A DNA stretch of 35,970 nucleotides from an uncultured Robiginitomaculum sp. (GCA_938001945.1 CALLBH010000051.1:1-35970), one strand, 5' to 3'; positions 8,418-16,946 are shown, counted from the stretch's first letter. Program-made: numbers and translations. The notes: a model not told the origin generated them from the sequence alone.

Positions 8418-9983
8418 TTAACCTCCGATTTTGCGAACGACGCGGAAGCCTGTGAAATCATTGCTATCGCCGCGGCGTTGCATCAAGCGCGAGGCATAAC
8501 GCATGTCCGCAGGGCCAGAAAACCACGATCCACCGCGCACGACGCGCTGATTACAGCTCCCGCGTTGATCCGCTTTGCCGTCCGTCGGCGCGTCGCGTAA
8601 GTTCAGCGTGTTACAATCCAGCGTCCATTCGCCAACATTGCCGATCATATCGCGTAGGCCAAATTTGTTCTGACTAAGATTACCCGCAGGAAGCGTTCTA
8701 TCGCTTGATAGATCAGTGCATTGGTCGTTGGCCCAGCGCAGACCGCTTTCTTGCGCTGCGCCATTGGCAAAGGCGCATATCGCGGCCAGAGAGCCGCCTG
8801 CGTAAGCGCCGCTGTCGCCGGCCCGCGCGGCATATTCCCATTGCGCCTCAGAGGGCAGGGCATATGAAAACCCAGTTGTCGATGACAGCCACGCCGCATA
8901 TTTTTGCGCGTCATCCCAGCTTACATTAATCACAGGACGAGATCCGCGTCCCCATCCATTATCGGACGGGCGACCTGAACATCCGCCAGCAGCAACGCAG
9001 GCGTCATATTGCGCAAAGGTCACTTCGGTGACGCCAATCGCGAACATATCGCTAAAAGTAACGGGTCGTTTGGGTTTCTCATTAGGTTTGGCATCGGTTT
9101 CATTATCGCCCGCGCCAAGCTGCGCATTGCCGCTGGCGAGTGTTACCATGGTCGGGCACGCCGCACAGTCTTGGAACTCGCGGCCCGCCGCGGGGCGAAG
9201 TTTCTCCAAGGCTGCAATGGCTTTGGGAACGTGCACACCTCGCGGAAAACTCGTTAGATATTGTTGATAGCTATCCGCGCGGTTTGCTGTTTTGGCAGCT
9301 TCCCATGCCGCATCATCGGCAGCGCTGGCTTTAAGCGTCTCAATTCGCGTGCGCGCTTCAGTTTCGTATTTTCCAGTTGGATGTTTGGAGAGATAGCCCT
9401 CATAAGCTGGAACTGTATTCGTCCCCGCAGCCGTTTCCCAATCGGCTTGATCTTGGCGTGCGCGCTCTGCCGCGTCCTTGCGGCGGGCTTCTGCGGCAGC
9501 TTTCATTTGCGCAATACGCTCGCGGGCTTTGCTCTCGTGCAAGCCTTCGGGCCAGCTCTCAAGATAGTCCTCATATCCTGCAATGGTGTCACGCTGCTCC
9601 GCAGTGGCCCAGTCGCCTTTATCATAAGCATCAATACGGGCTTGGGCATCGTCTTTGTGTTTACCTTCTGGGAAAGCGTCTAAATATTCGCGATATCCTT
9701 CAAGGGTGTCTTTTTCTAAAGCCCTAACCCAAGCTTCGTCATCTGTTGTCTTCTTTTCTTCTTTGACAGTTTCAGGTTCAGGCGTCGTCAAGTTTTCTTC
9801 GGCGACGATATCGACGGGAACGTCTTTGGGAACGATAACTTTCGACGCAAGCCAAACCGCGCCAATGATGATTGCGCCAATAAAAATTGCGCTAACAAGC
9901 CATCGACCCCAAGGGGCGCGTTCATCACGCACATCATATTCAGGCTTGGGTGGTTGCCAGTCCGGCTGCTGCTGCTCACTCAC
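8418..9983 (-). CDS. Membrane-anchored SUMF1/FGE-fold protein with four internal ~40-residue repeats
   Basis: The 521-residue protein has a cytoplasmic N-tail, one membrane helix (about 28-48) and then a periplasmic portion. Four tandem repeats at about 81-120, 121-160, 178-217 and 222-262 share the pattern W-x2-A-x6-Y-x2-YL-x3-P-x-G-x-(H/Y), ending in a helical A-x-x-R-I-like segment. The C-terminal domain (about 273-521) is the formylglycine-generating-enzyme fold: EVTFAQYDACV, NVSWDDAQKYAAWL, LPSEAQWEYAARAG, IGNVGEWTLD, RVVRGGSW and GFRVVR. The cysteine pair that true FGE carries just after the GGSW motif is not present (GGSWFSGPADM), so a binding or scaffold role is more likely than formylglycine formation. 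The GTG start at 9983 overlaps the channel gene stop (GTGA) and has AAGGATC upstream. Tight coupling suggests it works with the proton channel. Confidence 0.88.
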   Translation of the reverse strand: MSEQQQPDWQPPKPEYDVRDERAPWGRWLVSAIFIGAIIIGAVWLASKVIVPKDVPVDIVAEENLTTPEPETVKEEKKTTDDEAWVRALEKDTLEGYREYLDAFPEGKHKDDAQARIDAYDKGDWATAEQRDTIAGYEDYLESWPEGLHESKARERIAQMKAAAEARRKDAAERARQDQADWETAAGTNTVPAYEGYLSKHPTGKYETEARTRIETLKASAADDAAWEAAKTANRADSYQQYLTSFPRGVHVPKAIAALEKLRPAAGREFQDCAACPTMVTLASGNAQLGAGDNETDAKPNEKPKRPVTFSDMFAIGVTEVTFAQYDACVAAGGCSGRPSDNGWGRGSRPVINVSWDDAQKYAAWLSSTTGFSYALPSEAQWEYAARAGDSGAYAGGSLAAICAFANGAAQESGLRWANDQCTDLSSDRTLPAGNLSQNKFGLRDMIGNVGEWTLDCNTLNLRDAPTDGKADQRGSCNQRVVRGGSWFSGPADMRYASRLMQRRGDSNDFTGFRVVRKIGG

Positions 9984-10756
9984 GATGATGATCCTTCAGA
10001 TTTACCGAGGCGCAAGATAAGATTGTCGAGACAATATTGTCCGGCCTCATTTAGCGCGCGCTCTTCTTTGGATTGAACAATTGACTGTATTAGAACGAGC
10101 ACCGCTGACATGACAAGCGCGACAAGCGTTGTGGTGAACGCTACGCCAAGGCGCTGCGTCACCTGATAGAGAAAATCTTCGGCTTCTGCGTTGGCTGGCA
10201 CTCCAGCATATTGAAGCGCAAACATAATCCCCATCACTGTTCCGATAAAACCGAGGGAGGGGATAAGCCATGTGAGATAACGCAATATGGAATAGCGTAA
10301 ATCGATTTCATGCATGTAGAGCTCAAGTGAAGAATTTAGGACAGATATGGCCTGATCTTCTTTGCGAGATACGCGATATTGGTCGATTGTACGCGTAATC
10401 ATACGCGGCAAAAATGCGCTTTTGGCAAAACGCCGTGAGCTAATACTCTCTTTGATTTGCACTAATGTCGCGACATCTAACTGCCGATCATCTGTAGGCA
10501 AATATCCACGTTTCAGCTGGCTTTGTTCATCGCTGGCGGCGCTCCAACGCAGAAACAACTCGCCAAAGCCAATAAAGAGCGCGACCCACATCACGTTTTG
10601 CACGGTGAAGGGCCAAAATGTAGCGTCGGCATCAAGTAGAATCTCTTGCAGCATCGGGCTCATGGTGAACCGCAAAATACCAATAAATACGATGGCCGCG
10701 AGCACGGACAATAGAAAAACAACCAACCGTCGGATTGTGCTGACTTTAGTAGACAT
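9980..10756 (-). CDS. MotA/TolQ/ExbB-family proton channel subunit
   Basis: The 258-residue inner-membrane protein has membrane segments near 10-32, 50-68, 155-182 and 204-230. The last two form the conserved channel core with PSLGFIGTVMGIMFAL and LGVAFTTTLVALVMS, typical of MotA/TolQ/ExbB proteins. In that family five copies surround two B subunits and convert proton flow into movement. The large cytoplasmic loop (about 70-150) is charged, as in the family. The ATG at 10756 has AAGGGG eight bases upstream. The next gene downstream overlaps by four bases, and the two upstream genes encode single-span proteins with a membrane Asp, which are the expected B-type partners. I cannot assign it to Tol, Exb or Mot: no TolR, ExbD, TonB, TolA or OmpA-like peptidoglycan-binding partner is nearby. 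Confidence 0.9.
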   Translation of the reverse strand: MSTKVSTIRRLVVFLLSVLAAIVFIGILRFTMSPMLQEILLDADATFWPFTVQNVMWVALFIGFGELFLRWSAASDEQSQLKRGYLPTDDRQLDVATLVQIKESISSRRFAKSAFLPRMITRTIDQYRVSRKEDQAISVLNSSLELYMHEIDLRYSILRYLTWLIPSLGFIGTVMGIMFALQYAGVPANAEAEDFLYQVTQRLGVAFTTTLVALVMSAVLVLIQSIVQSKEERALNEAGQYCLDNLILRLGKSEGSSS

Positions 10757-10786
10757 GGCCGCAGCCCCTTTTCGTGAAATATGACA

Positions 10787-11770
10787 TTAATCGCAGACGC
10801 CTTTTTCAGTAGAGGCGAGCGCCATAAATTGTCCGTTATTGTTAATCGACAGATTTTCCATGAAGGCCACGGTGCCGTTATAATCAAAGTAATTTCCCAC
10901 AACAACCGTGTGGATTTCTTTGCGCCCGCCATTCATTTGGGTGATGCGGCGAACAAGTGCATTTGGAGATAATCCATTATTGGCGCGCGGATTAGGTAGG
11001 CCGTCACTGACAAGAAAAATAGCTTCACCCGGACCAGCGAGGAGTTTTTCAAAAGCATCCAACATAGACGCTGAACCGCCAAAACTTCTGGAGATTTGAT
11101 CGGAGAAAGAGATCGCGCCCTCTCGCGCGCCTGCATTGATATTGGAAAGTCCGCCAGTGCTAGGCCAGCTCCTCAGGCGAGGGCCAGTATCAGTTTGCTG
11201 AAATCCGACAACTTTGACGGCGTGATTGTCCTGCAAAGAATTAACAATACGGGTGACAGATTTGGTGACGGAGTCTTCGTGGCCCTGCATGCACTTATTC
11301 ATATCAACGGCGATGACAATGTCGTCCTTTGTCGTTTTCATACCCAAAAAGCGAAAGGACTGAACTACAGGTTTGGGCGCGTCCGTAGGGGCTGGTTTTT
11401 CTTCGACGGGCTCGGGCACAACGATTGCCGGCGCCGCAGCCGCGCGCTTCTCAAGCAGCGCCGCTTCAGCGGCTTTTAATTTGGCCAGAAGTTTTGTTTC
11501 TTCCGACTTTATATCTGATAAATTCGCGCTTGATGCCGATCGTTTTTCCTCAAGCGCTTTTTTCTTGATGACTGTCTCCTCGGCGCTGGTTTCGGCAGCG
11601 CGAAGGAGATCCGCGATGGCGTTATCGATCGGAATGCGCTCGCGTATTTCGTTTTGATAATAAGGAAGCAAGACAATTGCGAGCAGGGCAAAGGCTCCCA
11701 TGGCTGCCGCAAAGAGGTCAATGGCAGAGAGGCTGAAAATCTCAATTGATCGGTCCGGCCGCCGTTTCAT
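10787..11770 (-). CDS. B-subunit-like membrane protein with von Willebrand A domain, degenerate MIDAS
   Basis: The 327-residue protein has a short basic cytoplasmic tail, one membrane helix (about 13-38) containing S-A-I-D18-L-F-A-A-A-M-G-A-F, a predicted coiled coil (about 55-112), a Pro/Glu linker (113-135) and a vWA domain (about 138-327). The Asp near the cytoplasmic end of the helix matches the position of the proton-carrying Asp in MotB/ExbD/TolR. The vWA metal site is degraded. The usual D-x-S-x-S reads D156-M-N-K-C160, and the second-loop Thr position is Ser233 in GGSAS. The later Asp (D256 in SDGLPN) remains. Its start overlaps the stop of the upstream vWA gene (ATGA). Together with that gene it forms a non-identical pair, suggesting a heterodimer inside the proton-channel ring. 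Confidence 0.85.
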   Translation of the reverse strand: MKRRPDRSIEIFSLSAIDLFAAAMGAFALLAIVLLPYYQNEIRERIPIDNAIADLLRAAETSAEETVIKKKALEEKRSASSANLSDIKSEETKLLAKLKAAEAALLEKRAAAAPAIVVPEPVEEKPAPTDAPKPVVQSFRFLGMKTTKDDIVIAVDMNKCMQGHEDSVTKSVTRIVNSLQDNHAVKVVGFQQTDTGPRLRSWPSTGGLSNINAGAREGAISFSDQISRSFGGSASMLDAFEKLLAGPGEAIFLVSDGLPNPRANNGLSPNALVRRITQMNGGRKEIHTVVVGNYFDYNGTVAFMENLSINNNGQFMALASTEKGVCD

Positions 11771-12711
11771 CGCGCGCGCCCCACGAAATCCCCGCGATTA
11801 TTATTGGCTAAGGCCTGCAAAAATAAGGTCAATCTTTTGTCAGAGGTGTAATCCCCAATCGCAACTGTGTGGATCTCCGCGCGTCCGCGGTTGCGCCTTG
11901 TAATATTGGTTACAATGCTCTCGGGGCTTCCATCATCCGGAGAGCCATCACTGATCAAAATAATGGCTTGGGGTTTTAAATTAAGGGCCCGCACCATGGC
12001 GCTTTGTGTTGGCGTGCCCCCGCCAAAATTATCCGACATACCGCGCACAAATGTGCGGGCTTGAGCCAGAGTTGACGCGCTGGCTTGTTGCATCTGTCCG
12101 GAGCGCGGGAAACTATCATATGTTGGGCCGCCACGATAACCTAATATGACAAAGCGATTATCAGGCTGCATTTGAGACAGAATTTCCTCGAGGGCTTGTT
12201 CGACTTTGGAGGTATGGTCTTCCATTGAACCTGACATATCGACGACGATGACGATGTTCTTTTTGTTGGTTGCAATCCCCAGAATAGAGAACTCGACGCC
12301 TTTACCCGTACTGCGCGGAGGTTGCACTGTGGGTTCAGGAACGGGCGTAGGGCTTGCATCGGGAATGGGAGGCGGCTTAGGAATTTCAACTTCAGAGGTC
12401 TTCTTTAGCACCTCCTGAAGCTTGTCCTCGATGACCGACATATTCTCTTCGGTCGACATATATTGCTTATCAAGAAACCGAATTTCAGCACGCAGCGCTC
12501 TGATTTGTGACATTTCTGTTTGGGTGCTTGAGGCAACAAGGCGGCGTTTTTCCACCATGTCTTCGAGTTCCTCGAAAGAAACATCCGTGCCGCCCAAACG
12601 GTAATAGGGGAACAGTACCAATACGATTAAGATGAATGCGCCCAAGGCTGCCGCAAACAGGTCCAAAGCTGAGATGGAAAAAACCGATATATTGCGCCGC
12701 CGTGACTTCAT
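11767..12711 (-). CDS. B-subunit-like membrane protein with von Willebrand A domain, intact MIDAS
   Basis: The 314-residue protein has a basic N-tail, one membrane helix (about 12-37) with S-A-L-D17-L-F-A-A-A-L-G-A-F, a coiled-coil-like region (about 45-108), a Pro-rich linker (109-135) and a vWA domain (about 140-314). The metal-ion-dependent adhesion site is complete: D158-M-S160-G-S162, T233 in GGGTPT and D255 in ISDGSPDDG. The N-terminal motif is nearly the same as in the next gene, so the two are duplicated and diverged. vWA domains bind protein ligands through a divalent metal, here presumably in the periplasm. No good Shine-Dalgarno sequence is visible before the ATG at 12711. The upstream gene stops nine bases earlier, so translation may be coupled. 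Confidence 0.88.
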   Translation of the reverse strand: MKSRRRNISVFSISALDLFAAALGAFILIVLVLFPYYRLGGTDVSFEELEDMVEKRRLVASSTQTEMSQIRALRAEIRFLDKQYMSTEENMSVIEDKLQEVLKKTSEVEIPKPPPIPDASPTPVPEPTVQPPRSTGKGVEFSILGIATNKKNIVIVVDMSGSMEDHTSKVEQALEEILSQMQPDNRFVILGYRGGPTYDSFPRSGQMQQASASTLAQARTFVRGMSDNFGGGTPTQSAMVRALNLKPQAIILISDGSPDDGSPESIVTNITRRNRGRAEIHTVAIGDYTSDKRLTLFLQALANNNRGDFVGRAR

Positions 12712-12720
12712 GATCAGATA

Positions 12721-13518
12721 TTAACGGCCCAATATACGCCATAACGTGTAAAGCCGTCTTTGGTCTTCTTTTTCTTTGAAATCTTTATCCATATCATTGG
12801 CCAAAGTAATAGCGTCATCCAAGCTTTCACGGTCCATTTCTTTGTTGATAATGTCATTAGAACGCGCCAACCGGCCATCTAAATCTGTCATGTATAACGC
12901 TTCGAGATCATCGATTTCCGTCGTGAAAACCTGAAATTCCATATTGTCGCGCGTTGAGATTAAATTGGCCGCATAATCTTGGCTAGCAAAGGCGTGCGAA
13001 GGGTCATTAGACGCTCCGGCGCGTTCAAGAGACTCGGATAGAATTTGACGAAGAAAAAGGGCGTCTTCAGCAATGAGCGGATCCTCCCAAATAAGGTCAC
13101 CGTCATAGGCTTTTAGGCTACTGATTTGACCGTCTAGATATACGCCGCAGCGATCTTCAAAATCAATCAAATGCTCCATAAACCCGATCACCATTTCAGG
13201 CGCAGCTTGGCGCAGAACCGGATTAGCGATGGCTTCAATAACATCCAATATCGGAGTTTGCGCGTTCACATCAGCGTCGCCATATTGCGAAAGGGCCGCG
13301 CGAAATTGCGGCGTAGCGCCTTCGGCAATATCCTGCGTAAGGCGAAAAAACTGATAGCGCGCAACGTGGTCGTCATTTGGAAAGCCGGACATGACCGTCA
13401 CGCAATATTGCTGGGACGGGGCCACAATAGCGACGTCACCTGAAGGCGCAGCTGTCTGGGCCATAGCTGGTGCGCTGAGCACCGCTAGTCCAGTAATAAT
13501 TGAAAGAAGATGTTTCAT
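12721..13518 (-). CDS. Exported hypothetical protein of the motor-like operon
   Basis: Not recognised. The 265-residue protein has a signal peptide with probable cleavage after AMA20 (MKHLLSIITG then LAVLSAPAMA). The mature part is largely helical and acidic, with no membrane helix, lipobox or metal motif I can identify. It contains two cysteines, one near the N-terminus (QQYCVTV) and one in DRCGVYLDG, which could pair in the periplasm. The C-terminus is strongly charged, KDFKEKEDQRRLY. The ATG at 13518 immediately follows the lipoprotein stop, and AGGGA lies five bases upstream, so it is co-translated with that gene. Position suggests a periplasmic accessory of the channel/vWA complex. Confidence 0.75.
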   Translation of the reverse strand: MKHLLSIITGLAVLSAPAMAQTAAPSGDVAIVAPSQQYCVTVMSGFPNDDHVARYQFFRLTQDIAEGATPQFRAALSQYGDADVNAQTPILDVIEAIANPVLRQAAPEMVIGFMEHLIDFEDRCGVYLDGQISSLKAYDGDLIWEDPLIAEDALFLRQILSESLERAGASNDPSHAFASQDYAANLISTRDNMEFQVFTTEIDDLEALYMTDLDGRLARSNDIINKEMDRESLDDAITLANDMDKDFKEKEDQRRLYTLWRILGR

Positions 13519-15504
13519 TTAATTCCCTGCGCCCGAAAGACTCATTGGCATTTTGTCAAATGGCGTTGCGACAGGGGAGCCCACAGGCGCCTGCCCGGTT
13601 GGAGTGCCTGCGCTATACGACATGACCTGCGCATTTTTGCCGGCTTTGGTTTCGCGCATTGTTCCGTCTGCGCGTCCTGCGATGAAATTACCCTCCAGCG
13701 CGGTGCTTCCTGCTGCCGTATGGGTTATCATGTAGCCTGCACCTTGCGGTTGCCCGTTAACCGCATATCCGTAATATTCAATCGAGCGACCATCATCAGC
13801 CCGTAGCACGCCAACGCCTGCACCATTCGCTAAACCGTTTTCACATACGCCAAGCCATGTTCCTGACTTTACAGCGCCGTCATGGGTATAGCCGCAACGC
13901 GTCGCGACAGTATCCAGTGAGCGCTGTTTTTGGCTATATAGCGTTTGGAGTTTGCTACGAAGATCTTCAAAGCGGATGGCCGTAATCGTTTCATTTGAGT
14001 CGATTAGATTGACCTGAACTGTTTGCTGCTGCTCCAAAACAGGCGCAACGGAAGAGAGATAATTACTTCCCATCATTTTGGATTGTTTATTCAACGAATA
14101 TGCTTTTGATCCCGTATAGGCGATACCCGCGATGGCGACATCTGTAATGACCTTATTGGCCGCTTGATTACGGCGTTGGCACTCATAATATTCGCGCTGT
14201 GTGCGTGAGCGGCTGCAATCCTGACCAACACCACCATTGGCGATCATCGCGCCAGTCGCGAGCACACCTAAAACTGCCATCGTTGTATTTACATTTTGCT
14301 GACGGGCGAGCTCACGGCGCTCTTCGAGGTGATCATGTTCGGCCTTGAGCATATCGCGGGTCTGCACGCCGATTTCACCATTATAAACACCATCAAACAA
14401 ACGTAAGGATTGCACAGAGAGATATTTTTGCTCGGCTTCCAGCAAACGCTCAGCATAGCGATAGCGCGCGAGATAGTCTGCATCTTGTGATCCGACAATA
14501 GTTAAGGCGGCAAGGCTCGGATCATATTGAGCAATTGCAGCGGCGCGGCTAACCATGGTCGCCTTGTTCACATCCGTGCGGTTAATGATGCCGATGACTT
14601 GATTGGCGAAACCGGAGGAAAATGATGCTTTAAGCGGGTCTTGAACTGACGCGCCTTTAGAATTTATCTTTGCGAGCACTTTTTTATCGAGTTGAATTTT
14701 CTCCAGCGGATATGACGTCACAGTATTTGGCGACATTGAGCCGAATGACTGTGATGGAACGCGCGCAGCGCTATCAGCATTCAAATAAGAAATAAAATCA
14801 AGCGGGGGAACTGATGTTTCAAAGGTTCCATTTTGCAGCGCCGCAAGCGATTGACCAACGCCGCGCCTGCCACTTCCGGCTGAGGTGTTGAGAATCGGAG
14901 CACTCGCTAATTTTAGACCCTGAGTTGGAGCTGCTGCTCTGTGATCACTGTGCACTGTGACGAGCGGAGTCACTAAATCGCCAAATGTCAGGGGCGCTTT
15001 ACCCATCATCTTTTTGGCATCTGGGAAAGAGTAGCTGGTAAAATCGACGGTGACGACGCTGGGCAGGCTTTCTGCTTGTGTCATTGGCTCGGATGTAAGT
15101 TTGCCATTCGCACCAAGTTTAACCGTATGAGGGGAGAGCAAGACGCTGTGCTCTGGCATCTTCGCGGCCATTTCTTTGTAAACAGATAGTGCGTAGTAAT
15201 TAGACTTGATAATCATGCCATCGGCGAGCGCCTGGATCTCTGCGGCATCGCGTTTGTCTTTGGACCATTTGCCGCCAATTCCGCGCTTCGCATAGGCGTC
15301 ATAATAAGCCTGCTTGGCGTCATCTTCAACATGAGCCGGGTAACGCAATACAGCCATGACTGTGCCCGGCGGCGTTTCTTGGCGAAGCGGCTCGGCCATC
15401 GTCGATTTCATTACTGCGGAAGTGCTGATCCCTTTAGCGCTTGTCGCGCAGCCCGTAACCAACACTGCAGTGCTTATTAGAAATGCTGTTTTGACGCGTC
15501 CCAT
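13519..15504 (-). CDS. Large lipoprotein with C-terminal MORN-like region, first gene of the operon
   Basis: The 661-residue protein begins with a lipoprotein signal (lipobox V-T-G-C19). The middle region is not recognised. It includes a probable helical stretch (about 365-405) and a short hydrophobic segment around MAVLGVLATGAMIANGG. Near the C-terminus, GVCENGLANGAGVGV, YYGYAVNGQPQGAGY and EGNFIAGRADGTM repeat the Gly/Tyr spacing of MORN repeats, which often bind surfaces or partners. The ATG at 15504 has AAGGGG six bases upstream. It heads the operon, with its regulatory region at 15505-15664. A role as outer- or inner-leaflet anchor for the vWA/channel complex is inference from synteny only. 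Confidence 0.78.
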   Translation of the reverse strand: MGRVKTAFLISTAVLVTGCATSAKGISTSAVMKSTMAEPLRQETPPGTVMAVLRYPAHVEDDAKQAYYDAYAKRGIGGKWSKDKRDAAEIQALADGMIIKSNYYALSVYKEMAAKMPEHSVLLSPHTVKLGANGKLTSEPMTQAESLPSVVTVDFTSYSFPDAKKMMGKAPLTFGDLVTPLVTVHSDHRAAAPTQGLKLASAPILNTSAGSGRRGVGQSLAALQNGTFETSVPPLDFISYLNADSAARVPSQSFGSMSPNTVTSYPLEKIQLDKKVLAKINSKGASVQDPLKASFSSGFANQVIGIINRTDVNKATMVSRAAAIAQYDPSLAALTIVGSQDADYLARYRYAERLLEAEQKYLSVQSLRLFDGVYNGEIGVQTRDMLKAEHDHLEERRELARQQNVNTTMAVLGVLATGAMIANGGVGQDCSRSRTQREYYECQRRNQAANKVITDVAIAGIAYTGSKAYSLNKQSKMMGSNYLSSVAPVLEQQQTVQVNLIDSNETITAIRFEDLRSKLQTLYSQKQRSLDTVATRCGYTHDGAVKSGTWLGVCENGLANGAGVGVLRADDGRSIEYYGYAVNGQPQGAGYMITHTAAGSTALEGNFIAGRADGTMRETKAGKNAQVMSYSAGTPTGQAPVGSPVATPFDKMPMSLSGAGN

Positions 15505-15664
15505 GCCAAACCCCTTAATCTTTTGGTAACCATAGTCTAACCGTTAGGGAATCCAAGATTAACTTAGTCTGAAGGCAAAAGTCGTCAGTTGAAACGCCTA
15601 GCCGAGGTTTGGGGATTGAATGATAGCTAAATGTCGTGAAACGCCTGCTCTGCGAAACCCCATT
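15505..15664 (-). promoter_or_regulatory. Upstream region of the motor-like operon with a 10-bp direct repeat
   Basis: This 160-bp gap separates the glycosyltransferase stop from the lipoprotein start on the same strand. The decamer TGAAACGCCT occurs twice (15590-15599 and 15637-15646), each preceded by GTCGT within a few bases. TTAA-N7-GTAAC at 15515-15530 is one mismatch from the CtrA consensus but overlaps the ribosome site region. I see no convincing -35/-10 pair and no clear terminator for the upstream operon. Confidence 0.35.
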
Positions 15665-16906
15665 CTAAGCCATTTTGTTCATCAAAAGAACTGCCTTTTT
15701 ATCAGAGGCGCGCATTTTGAGGAACCGCCCTTGGCTAACGCGGCGCATTAGGCGTAATTGAGCCGCGGAGACGGTGTCCATTGTGACGCCTTTTGAGACA
15801 TCGAGATTGTTATCGGCCATGGATTGAGCCGTTTTCGCTTTGGACAGTCCTTGTTCGATTGATTGCTCAAGACTATCTTGATCCAGAGGGGTGTAGTGAA
15901 ATCCTGAGAGACCTTCGCGTTCGGTAACATCAATAAAATCGCCCATCATTGGATAAACAGGCGGCGTTCCATAGATTGCAGCTTGATGCAAAACACCAGA
16001 GCTCCCTGTTGTGCTGTCATAATCGAACACGGCAAGGCGGGCTTGTTTAAAGAAGCCTTCAACGTCCTCTTCGGCGACATAACCGTGGAATTTGATGGCG
16101 TCATCAGATTTGAACATTTTCGCCAAACCCTCCAAATAACCCGGTGTTGCAGGATGATCGCTTCCGCCAATAATGAGGGAAATTTTGTCTTCTTCTGAGC
16201 GGGTTTTATTGATGTTTTGAATGGCAAAAATGAGGCGTTCGAGTTTTTTGTAGGTTCCAAATTTTCCCATCGTCACGATCCTATTGCTGCGCTCAGACAG
16301 GCGATAAGTCTGTAAGGTTGATGCTATTGGAAATGAGCCATGTGGCACCATAAATGCATTTTTTGCGTTGTATTTTGATGTCAAAATTTCGTGGAAACTG
16401 TCCAAGGTCACACTCATATAGCCTGCTTTAAGCATAAGCTTCGTGATTAAGGTTCCAGCCAGTTCAACGATCTTTTGACGAAGCTTTTGGTTCGCTAAAT
16501 TTGTTTGAGCCAAATCGACGGCGTCGATCAGGTTATGCATCAAGACGCCGGTGCCATGGCCTTTAAGCTGGGTTAGCGCGGGGGCAAGAAGTCCAAGGGC
16601 TGCTGGGATTTCTTTGTCCCCAAAGCTAGCCGTTTGCAGGTTAAAGAGCACATTGTCCGGCTTGCATATATCAATCGCTTTGGTGATTTTGTGAACAGAC
16701 AACATGTCGTTAAATGTCCATACGCGGCGCACTTCAATTTTTGGATTAAGATCGAGCTCGGGTAGGGGCTCGTCCATTTTATCGGCAAGGATGATAATAC
16801 GGTCCAGATCAGATCTACGCGCGAATGCATTCGCAAGGTGAAGGGCATATTCATTCAAAGATCCACTACCGGGAGGGAACGCTGTGACGAGGGCTAAAGT
16901 TTTCAT
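15665..16906 (-). CDS. GT4-family glycosyltransferase
   Basis: The 413-residue cytoplasmic or peripheral enzyme has two Rossmann-like halves of the GT-B fold. The N-terminal acceptor half starts LALVTAFPPGSGSLNEYALHL. The donor half shows IVTMGKFGTYKKLERLI, SLIIGGSD, IKFHGYVAEEDVEGFF and the loop STTGSSGVLHQAAIYGTPPV, which corresponds to the nucleotide-sugar-binding region of GT4 enzymes. It should transfer a sugar from a nucleotide donor to a growing glycan; neither sugar can be read. AGGAGA sits upstream of the ATG at 16906. It is the last gene of the minus-strand glycan operon, 40 bp after the glycosidase-like gene. Confidence 0.87.
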   Translation of the reverse strand: MKTLALVTAFPPGSGSLNEYALHLANAFARRSDLDRIIILADKMDEPLPELDLNPKIEVRRVWTFNDMLSVHKITKAIDICKPDNVLFNLQTASFGDKEIPAALGLLAPALTQLKGHGTGVLMHNLIDAVDLAQTNLANQKLRQKIVELAGTLITKLMLKAGYMSVTLDSFHEILTSKYNAKNAFMVPHGSFPIASTLQTYRLSERSNRIVTMGKFGTYKKLERLIFAIQNINKTRSEEDKISLIIGGSDHPATPGYLEGLAKMFKSDDAIKFHGYVAEEDVEGFFKQARLAVFDYDSTTGSSGVLHQAAIYGTPPVYPMMGDFIDVTEREGLSGFHYTPLDQDSLEQSIEQGLSKAKTAQSMADNNLDVSKGVTMDTVSAAQLRLMRRVSQGRFLKMRASDKKAVLLMNKMA

Positions 16907-16946
16907 TGTGATATCTCCTGAGATACATTTTTAATTTGAGTTTGAA

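Noticed and set aside
8418-9983. True formylglycine-generating (sulfatase-activating) enzyme
   Set aside because: The domain fold is present, but the Cys pair near GGSW is missing and no sulfatase gene is nearby.
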